Positions 59,201 through 64,000 of a stretch of DNA of 64,000 nucleotides are shown in pieces. The stretch's first letter is position 1. Each line of letters opens with the position of its first letter. Position numbers and translations under genes: made by a program. The notes beneath the pieces were generated by a model. It was not told the DNA's origin, did not search any database, and saw only the letters and a list, made by a program, of their open reading frames with translations. Origin of the DNA: JAICNG01 sp035249985 (GTDB taxonomy: Bacteria; Gemmatimonadota; Gemmatimonadetes; Gemmatimonadales; Gemmatimonadaceae); NCBI GenBank assembly GCA_035249985.1, contig DATFFP010000067.1, forward strand, positions 33,836-97,835. The letters are read 5' to 3'.

Positions 59201-60872
59201 GGCGGCGGCCGACGCCGTCCCCGATGCCCTGCGAACGCCGGCGCTCGATCCGCTCGCCGCCCGGCGGGAGGTGGTGGCGAGGTTCCTGGCGCTTTCGGGG
59301 CCGCTGACTGCCGGCGAGCTCATCGCACGATACCCATGGGATGGCGACTGGGTTCGTGCGCGACTGACCGACTGGGAGCGCAGTGGGCGGCTCCTGCGTG
59401 GCCGCTATCGCCGCGACGTGCGGGAGCCGGAGTGGTGCTCGCGCCGCGTCGTGGAGCGGGCGCGAATGCGCGCGCTGGCGGAGCTCCGGCGTCAGATCGC
59501 GGCGGTCGAGATGCCCGCGTTCGCCGCGTTTCTCCAGCGGTGGCAGCACGTCGACCCACGCCATCGCATGACCGGAAGCGAGGGTGTCGAGCGCGCGCTC
59601 GCGCAGCTGCTGGGCATCGCGCGGCCGCCCGAGGGGTGGGAACGAGACTACCTTCCCGCGCGGCTGGAGCGCTACGAGCCGGCATGGTTGGCTCAGCTCG
59701 GTGCGGCCGGACGCTTCGTGTGGTCGGGGACACCTCGCGTCGATGCGAGCAGGCGGACAATCGCGCTCCACGCGCTTCGGTTCTTCGAGCGTGGCTCGGG
59801 GTCGCTCTGGATGGCGCCGTCGTCGGACGAGCTTCCGTTGAGCGACCAGGCAAGCGCAACACGGGCGGCGCTCGTGCAGCACGGCGCGTCGTTTCTCGCC
59901 GACCTGCAGGCGGTGAGTGGCATCTCCATGCTCGGACTGCGCGATGCCCTGCGGGAGCTCGTCGCCGCGGGGGAGGTGACGAATGACGCCATCGAGGCGA
60001 TGCGCGAGGTAACACGCATGCGGCCCCTGCCTAACCGCACGCGACCAGGTACGGACGATCCGTCGCGGTGGCTTCCCATCGACTATGCACCGAGTGCGGG
60101 GCGACGAGTAGTGCAGCGTCGGATGTCGGTCCGGCGGCTGCCACGGTGGCGCCGCCCCGATCGCACGGGATCGGTCTCGGGGTGGGTCGGCCGCTGGTCG
60201 CTGGTTCGAACACCGGGAACCATGGGGGAACCCCCCTCGCCGGAGGACCACGCGGCCGCCATCGCGCGGCAGTGGCTGGAGCGCTACGGCATTGTCGCGC
60301 GCAACTGGTGGCGGCGTGAACGTCCACCGGTGCCGTGGCGGAGCATCTATCTCGAGCTGAAGCGTATGGAGTTTCGCGGCGAGGTGCGCCGTGGATACTT
60401 CGTGCGCGGGCTGGCCGGTGCGCAGTTCGCGCTCCCGGAGGCGGTGGAGCAGCTGCGCGATACGGACCCCGACGCGACCGCGCCCTTCGTTGTCATCGCC
60501 GCGAGCGATCCGGCGAACCCCTATGCACTCGAGCTGGAAGGCGTCGACATCGATCCGCTGTCGCGACCGCGTGGTCGCGGCGCGCTGCTCATCATGCGCG
60601 AAGGACGCGTGGCGATGTCCGTGGAGGGCCGGGGACGACGAATTACAGTCGCGCCATGGATGGTCGACGCCGATGTCACCGCCTCCGCGACGGCGCTTCT
60701 CGCCCATCTTCGTGCTGCGCGCGCGTTGGCCGCGCGCCCGCGCGATGTGCAGATCGAGTCGATCGATGGATTGAATGCGGCGGCGATGCGCTGGACCGAC
60801 GCGTTCCTGAAGGCGGGATTCAGGCGGGAGACGAGTGGGTTGAGGGCGTCTGATTCGCTCCTGGAACGGTAG
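56217..60872 (+). CDS. lhr: Lhr-type superfamily-2 helicase, very large
   Basis: The product is 1551 residues from GTG 56217, the Lhr-family size. Motif I LAPTGTGKT, motif II IVDEIHAV (DEIH), motif III LSATVR, TTLVFVNNRAQAE (IV), LVATSSLELGIDIG (V) and QRIGRAGH (VI) are all present in the first 420 residues. The Lhr-core winged helix and the long C-terminal Lhr module follow. The family unwinds RNA-DNA duplexes and aids mutagen resistance. A 15-residue low-complexity insertion (residues about 222-236, built from 9-nt GGCGCTGGA-like units) sits after motif III. Confidence 0.95.
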   Translation: MSARGASALRTFHPLVRAWFTETLGSPSEPQRLGWPAIASGDHTLVLAPTGTGKTLAAFLWELNALIVDGLAEPLPNAIRILYLSPLKALNNDIQRNLERPLADLRQRFEQAGKVFPEIRVAVRTGDTPASARARMLRKTPHILITTPESLNILLTSTRGRGMFSDVRVVIVDEIHAVAGTKRGVHLALQLERLEALTGRSPQRIGLSATVRPVGEIAWFLRGAKGAGGAEGARGAAELPPDVRVVDCGLVKQLDIAVRSPVPDLANVGGSVWPKVIPLVLERVRASRTTLVFVNNRAQAERIAARLNALAEEEIAQPYHGSLARERRLRLELALKAGELRALVATSSLELGIDIGSVDLVIQLQSPKRVTSGLQRIGRAGHTLGETSRGVLVPTFRDDLVEIVAIAEAMREGDVEPTIVPQNALDVLAQTITAMVSVDDWRADELFALIRRAYPYHRLTRAAFDEVVSMLAGKYPSDIAGELEARITWDRVNGVITGSRASRMLAVISGGMIPDRGLYAVTLPDRTRLGELDEEFVHESRVGDVFQLGSSTWRIATIEHDRVIVHPAPGAPARMPFWHGEYGARAVGMARRVGAVRRLQTPGATSPGASNVSVDDASRTSLEHYVAEQRAATGAVPDERTIVVEYFRDDLGAWRIVLHSIFGGRVNAPWGMALAQRLREALTASMSGPSEPGVTRIDIQVQTTDDGVMLRLPDLGGAPPVDRVLGLTADEARRRVIEEVGTTSLFGARFRMNAARALLLPRGTARRRMPLWLQRLKAADLLETVRSWPEFPILVETYREVLRDAFDLEALLDVLKEIAAGRIAVRVVETAQPSPFAASLQFGFVMDWLYGDDTPRAERRAALLAVDRALLDDVMLVEGADDDLRQAIDALLAIRRGTAPHRRARSADELAQLIDRAGDLTAVEVRERVSEPGEWKRGDPLDELLETGRVIAVPVATPRAREWRFILTEDYPRLAAALGAESLGTVRGGVHLREMAAADAVPDALRTPALDPLAARREVVARFLALSGPLTAGELIARYPWDGDWVRARLTDWERSGRLLRGRYRRDVREPEWCSRRVVERARMRALAELRRQIAAVEMPAFAAFLQRWQHVDPRHRMTGSEGVERALAQLLGIARPPEGWERDYLPARLERYEPAWLAQLGAAGRFVWSGTPRVDASRRTIALHALRFFERGSGSLWMAPSSDELPLSDQASATRAALVQHGASFLADLQAVSGISMLGLRDALRELVAAGEVTNDAIEAMREVTRMRPLPNRTRPGTDDPSRWLPIDYAPSAGRRVVQRRMSVRRLPRWRRPDRTGSVSGWVGRWSLVRTPGTMGEPPSPEDHAAAIARQWLERYGIVARNWWRRERPPVPWRSIYLELKRMEFRGEVRRGYFVRGLAGAQFALPEAVEQLRDTDPDATAPFVVIAASDPANPYALELEGVDIDPLSRPRGRGALLIMREGRVAMSVEGRGRRITVAPWMVDADVTASATALLAHLRAARALAARPRDVQIESIDGLNAAAMRWTDAFLKAGFRRETSGLRASDSLLER

Positions 60873-60934
60873 ACGACCTCGGATGAGGTTACAGAAATCA
60901 GCCTATCGCCAAGGCTCAGTGGCGGAAACAATTT

Positions 60935-61003
60935 CGGGAGCCGCTCGTGGCTCCCGATGGCCGTTTCCTGATGTCTGAATTCTGAATTTCTGCCATCTGA
61001 TGT
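60935..61003. repeat. Terminator plus CTGAATT/CTGATGT heptamers after lhr
   Basis: A perfect 8-bp stem (60935-60942 with 60949-60956) is followed by CTGATGT, CTGAATT, CTGAATT (60968-60988) and a further CTGATGT (60997-61003). A short left counterpart, CAGAAATCAG, precedes the stem at about 60892-60901. The layout follows the other heptamer elements, between the convergent lhr and MerR genes. Confidence 0.75.
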
Positions 61004-61012
61004 CTTTGCCTG

Positions 61013-61561
61013 CTAGCGAATATCCTCCCGTCCCAGCGCCGCCCTCACCGCCTCGCGTATCGCGACGACCGCCGATGATGATGACGCGGGCGAATCGTCG
61101 CGCACGTGCAGCTCGATGCCGTCCGCGACGTGCACGCGACGCCACACACCATCGAGCTCGCCGTCGCGGACGACCGCGATGTCGGAGCCTACGCCGAGCG
61201 CTGGGGCGAGCGCAGTGGCGACGCGTCGCTCGAGGGCATCGCCTGTCAGCTCGACGAGCTCCGGCTTGATGCGCTCGAGCGTCTGCCCCTCCCGCTGCCG
61301 AATCTTGATGTGAAGGAGCTGGAGCAGGTGGCGATACCCGTAGGTCGCCGCCGTTCCGGTGCCCTCGGGACGGTCGAGCAGGCCGTTCGCGACGTAGAAT
61401 CGAATGGCGCGTGCACTGAGCGACGCGCGGGCGGCCGCATTTGTCGGACGCATCGCGGCGGCATCGACGAGCGCGGTGGCATGCGCGGCGAGTCCGCGCG
61501 CGTTCCACGGCGCGTGGCGCGCGTGGGCGCGGAGCAGGGCAACGGGCGATAAATCCGCCAT
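61013..61561 (-). CDS. MerR-family transcription regulator
   Basis: The product is 182 residues. After a 45-residue N-terminal extension, the MerR winged helix (about 46-110) reads SARAIRFYVANGLLDRPEG and TYGYRHLLQLLHIK. The C-terminus lacks Cys clusters, so metal sensing by the classical site is unlikely. Effector unknown. Confidence 0.85.
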   Translation of the reverse strand: MADLSPVALLRAHARHAPWNARGLAAHATALVDAAAMRPTNAAARASLSARAIRFYVANGLLDRPEGTGTAATYGYRHLLQLLHIKIRQREGQTLERIKPELVELTGDALERRVATALAPALGVGSDIAVVRDGELDGVWRRVHVADGIELHVRDDSPASSSSAVVAIREAVRAALGREDIR

Positions 61562-61610
61562 GGTCGGAAGGTACGGTGAACGACTTCGGCGTGCCAGCTA
61601 GCGTCAGTCG

Positions 61611-62576
61611 TTACGCGCCATCAGCGAGGAATCGCATGACGATGCCGTTGAACTCCGCCGACTGTTCGTCGTGCGGTAGCATGCCGGCCGGATCGAGAAT
61701 CGTGAGCTGAAAGGCTGGGTTGAGAGCCATGAACCCGCGAGCGTCCTCCACCGGCGTCTCGACCGCCTGCTCTCCCCACACGAGAAGTGTGGGTTGACGG
61801 AGACGGCGAACGGCGCCACGCACATCCAGGTTGAGGTGGCCCGAGAGATAGGCGGCCGGCGCATGACGTGCGCCGGGCTGATGCGCGGCGCGGTGATAGA
61901 TGCTCACCAGCTCTGGGGTCACGAAGTCCAGATCGACATACGCACGCTCGAGCCAGTACCGGACGCTGCGTCGAGACGCGAGCGCGTTGAACACGGCCGC
62001 GCCCATGAGGGGCGCATCGACGACGAGGCGCGCCACGTCCCCGCCAGTCGTCGCGGCGGTGTTGCGCCTCACGAGTCCGGTGGGCTCAATGAGCACGAGT
62101 GAGGGATACTGTCCCGGATCCCGCGCGCCGAGGACGGCGACGTAGGCGGCGGTGAGGGACGACGCGATGAGCGTTGTCGGCTCTCCAATGACCTGTCGGG
62201 CGAAATCGTCGATCAGGCGTGTGTAGAGGCGCGCGCTGTACCTCACTTGCGGGCGATCCGACATGCCGAAGCCCAGGAGATCGAGCGCGTACACGTCGTG
62301 TCCCTCGGCGAGCGGATCGACGTTCGCCCGCCACTCGTAGGACCAGGCCGAAGTGTGAATGCCGTGGAGCAAGAGCACCGGCCGGCCTTTGCGCGTGCGC
62401 GCCTTGCGGTGCGCATAAAAGAGCCGGCGTCCGCGCCAGTCGAACCACTTGTCGTCACCGCCGATGAGATTCTCGAGGGGAGCGACGCCGCGCGTGGCGA
62501 GCGCATTCAGTGTCGCAGCGGCGCCGATCGCCGCGCCGCTGGCGAGCAGGGCGCGGCGCCACGACGGAAGCCTCAC
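61611..62576 (-). CDS. Alpha/beta hydrolase with a non-canonical nucleophile elbow
   Basis: The product is 321 residues from GTG 62576, which overlaps the stop of the kinase-like gene (GTGA). A membrane/signal segment (about 8-28) starts the protein. Fold motifs are LLLHGIHTSAWSYEW, YALDLLGFGMSD, LIASSLTAAYVA with likely nucleophile Ser140 (A-S-S-L-T instead of GxSxG), and His in GMLPHDEQSA. Many family esterases keep the SSL arrangement, so it may be active. Substrate unknown. Confidence 0.82.
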   Translation of the reverse strand: MRLPSWRRALLASGAAIGAAATLNALATRGVAPLENLIGGDDKWFDWRGRRLFYAHRKARTRKGRPVLLLHGIHTSAWSYEWRANVDPLAEGHDVYALDLLGFGMSDRPQVRYSARLYTRLIDDFARQVIGEPTTLIASSLTAAYVAVLGARDPGQYPSLVLIEPTGLVRRNTAATTGGDVARLVVDAPLMGAAVFNALASRRSVRYWLERAYVDLDFVTPELVSIYHRAAHQPGARHAPAAYLSGHLNLDVRGAVRRLRQPTLLVWGEQAVETPVEDARGFMALNPAFQLTILDPAGMLPHDEQSAEFNGIVMRFLADGA

Positions 62577-63769
62577 GCGCCGCCCGACTCCGAGGGGGCG
62601 CCTTTGCCTGAGGACGCCGGCTTCACCGCGACGGCTCGCTCGACGGGGCGGGATGTCGCCTTGCGCGCGCGCGGCGGCGTGCGCTCCGGTGTCGAACCGG
62701 GGAGCGTGATACGAACGGTCGTGCCTCGTTCGGCATCGCTGTCGATCGCGATCGATCCGCCGTGCTCTTCGATGATGCGCCGCGCCAGCGCCAGAGCGAT
62801 GCCGCTTCCTCCACGGCGCACGGGGGAGAAGATGTCGAACGCACGGGTAAGCTCGGCAGGCGGTATGGGTGGTCCAGCGTGCGTGATCGCGCAGCGCCAC
62901 CGGCCGCGGGTCTGCGTTTCAGAGATGAGCTTCAAGTCCGATCCCTGCGGGGCGCCATCAGCGGCGTGCGCAAGCAGGGTAACGAACGCCTGTGAGAGCT
63001 GGGTGGAATCGAGATCGCACGTGGCGTGTTGCTTCGGCCGCTCCCGCGTCACTTGCAGCGAGCGGCTCTCGAGCACACCGCGATGCGTCTGAAGCACGTC
63101 ATCCCACACCCGATCGGGATCACCCGGCTCGAGACGGGGCGCGTGGACGCTTCCGTACTCGAGCAGGTCCGTCACCATTCCGTTCAGCCGCTCTACCTCT
63201 CGCAGAATGCGGCCGATGTTCCGCTCGAGCACCGGATCTTCACGAGCCCGGAAGCGGAGGAGCTGCGCCGCGGATGAGAGACCAAACAGGGGATTGCGAA
63301 GCTCGTTCGCGATACCGGTGACGATCGTCGCTGCGGCCTCGAGCTCCTCGCGATGCTGCACGCGGCCGAGGTGCCGCGCGTGCTCGATAGCGACCGCGGC
63401 CTCGTCTGCGATCGCCGCCAGCTCACGTTCCGCGCGCGCGAGAATCGCACTCGAATCGACGTCGTCGGCGAGGACCACCATTGCGCCGACGAGCCCGGAT
63501 GGCGCAAGCATCGGCGCGGTGAGCTCCTGCCCCCGGGATGTGCGATGCATGAGGACGCGTCCCGCGGCCAGCGCCTCCAGGCCATGCTCGCGTACGCGCT
63601 CCTCGAGCGCTTCGCGCTCGGCATCGTATCCGACAGCGTGCGCGATGCGGAGCCGCGTGGATCCCTCGTCGGAGATGGCGAACGCGATCGCTTCCGCGCG
63701 CATCGTCTGGCGGATGCGGCGCGCGAGCTCCTGGGTCAGCCGCTCGAGCTCGAGATCGAAGACGCTCAT
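62573..63769 (-). CDS. Histidine-kinase-like protein lacking the phospho-acceptor His (pseudokinase)
   Basis: The product is 398 residues. An N-terminal GAF-like domain (about 5-135) is followed by a DHp-like helix pair and an ATPase-like domain. The H-box reads GIANELRNPLF with Asn155 where the conserved His should be. The N-box (LLAHAADGAP) has His268 in place of Asn, and the G1 Asp is replaced (THAGPP); the G2 region GGSGIALALA remains. So autophosphorylation is unlikely. It may bind nucleotide or partner proteins as a signalling scaffold. It is coupled to the hydrolase gene. Confidence 0.85.
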   Translation of the reverse strand: MSVFDLELERLTQELARRIRQTMRAEAIAFAISDEGSTRLRIAHAVGYDAEREALEERVREHGLEALAAGRVLMHRTSRGQELTAPMLAPSGLVGAMVVLADDVDSSAILARAERELAAIADEAAVAIEHARHLGRVQHREELEAAATIVTGIANELRNPLFGLSSAAQLLRFRAREDPVLERNIGRILREVERLNGMVTDLLEYGSVHAPRLEPGDPDRVWDDVLQTHRGVLESRSLQVTRERPKQHATCDLDSTQLSQAFVTLLAHAADGAPQGSDLKLISETQTRGRWRCAITHAGPPIPPAELTRAFDIFSPVRRGGSGIALALARRIIEEHGGSIAIDSDAERGTTVRITLPGSTPERTPPRARKATSRPVERAVAVKPASSGKGAPSESGGA

Positions 63770-63806
63770 TCAGAGCACGTCATGACGTTTTTGCACTGCG
63801 AAAGTG

Positions 63807-63853
63807 ATCGAGGGCCGGGGCAGGGGTTTCAGGACCCTGCCCCGGCCCTCGAT
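63807..63853. terminator. Long GC-rich hairpin after the H1-like gene
   Basis: A 19-bp perfect stem (63807-63825 with 63835-63853) with a 9-nt loop lies between the convergent-side end of the basic gene and the kinase-like gene start. It most likely terminates the minus-strand basic gene. Confidence 0.75.
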
Positions 63854-63869
63854 CGAGATCCCGCTCCGA

Positions 63870-64000
63870 TTAGCGGCGCGAGCGCTTGCGCGCGCCCCCG
63901 CGGCCGGGGTTCTTCTTGCCGCGCGTGCGGGCACCGCCGGCCTTCTTCGCGCTGCCCGTGCGACCCTTTGCCCCGCCGCTCTTCCGAGCACCGCCGCCCT
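63870..64000 (-). CDS. Histone H1-like basic protein, C-terminal part (cut by window edge)
   Basis: On the minus strand the last 43 codons before TAA (stop at 63870-63872) read Gly/Ala/Lys/Arg-rich units such as GGAKGRTGSAKKAGG and KKNPGRGGARKRSRR. Frame and composition match bacterial H1-like DNA-binding proteins. The 5' part lies beyond base 64000, so start and full length are unknown. It is the third basic protein of this type in the window. Confidence 0.75.
   Translation of the reverse strand, partial: GGGARKSGGAKGRTGSAKKAGGARTRGKKNPGRGGARKRSRR

Noticed and set aside
1..64000. Recurring word CCTAACG / CGTTAGG near gene ends (about 18 occurrences by eye)
   Set aside because: Rough expectation for such a word at this base composition over both strands is similar, and it occurs inside genes as well, so no regulatory claim is made without a proper count.
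1..64000. CRISPR arrays, tRNA or rRNA genes, insertion sequences
   Set aside because: No direct-repeat/spacer pattern, cloverleaf-like gene, rRNA block or transposase frame could be recognised.

Overview
The window is GC-rich (roughly two thirds G+C) and comes from a Gram-negative bacterium with an outer membrane: it encodes several signal-peptide beta-barrel proteins, many lipoproteins and an OmpA/Pal-type lipoprotein. Lipoproteins, M28/M48/S41 peptidases, amidohydrolase-type exoenzymes, H1-like basic proteins and a bidirectional arginine cluster are together most reminiscent of Gemmatimonadota. That placement is an impression from gene content, not a proof. There are no rRNA, tRNA, CRISPR or insertion-sequence features that I can recognise, and no gene-free stretch longer than about 300 bp.

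Region by region: 1-2300 holds two hypothetical genes, a cold-shock gene and a Pal-like lipoprotein. 2300-7291 is the most interesting locus. Two tandem small peptides with classical double-glycine leaders are followed by a CPBP membrane protease (candidate immunity protein), an HlyD-type fusion protein and a C39 peptidase-containing ABC exporter, which is a complete class-II microcin/bacteriocin-type secretion operon without modification enzymes. 7300-13788 is the arginine cluster: argH-argG and argR on the minus strand, argC-argB-argD on the plus strand, with ArgR-box-like sequence in the argR/argC gap. 13940-24565 holds beta-barrels, an NlpC/P60 protein, an amidohydrolase, an alkaline phosphatase-like enzyme, a GCPII-like M28 peptidase and small proteins. 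24569-34925 holds an EamA transporter, an unusual [FeFe]-hydrogenase-like membrane protein, a Crp-family regulator, an esterase, an amidase, an MBL-fold enzyme, an aldo/keto reductase and a desaturase. 35029-38917 has the yggX-M48-GH3 operon and an NrtR-like regulator. 39174-40788 has orphan small genes and an NlpC/P60 enzyme. 40862-44490 is an NHEJ operon: Ku plus a LigD split into ligase and polymerase genes. 44658-52879 holds a second cold-shock gene, zinc ribbons, an HD-GYP/TPR protein, a stomatin-like protein, a beta-propeller lipoprotein and a CtpA protease. 53083-64000 holds a plasmid-type replication-initiator homologue, an SDR, a cardiolipin-synthase-like PLD, a very large Lhr helicase, a MerR regulator, an alpha/beta hydrolase, a histidine kinase-like protein lacking its phospho-acceptor His, and the end of an H1-like gene.

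A genome-scale signal runs through the intergenic spaces. At least six loci carry degenerate tandem heptanucleotides (CTGCGAA, CTGATCC, CGAGGAA, TTGCGGA and CTGAATT types). Several are arranged as inverted arms around terminator-like hairpins, so the whole element folds into a long stem. Start codons were chosen by ribosome-binding site, ATGA/GTGA overlaps and signal-peptide position. Two genes (argC and the NrtR-like gene) look leaderless, and the EamA gene appears to start with CTG.
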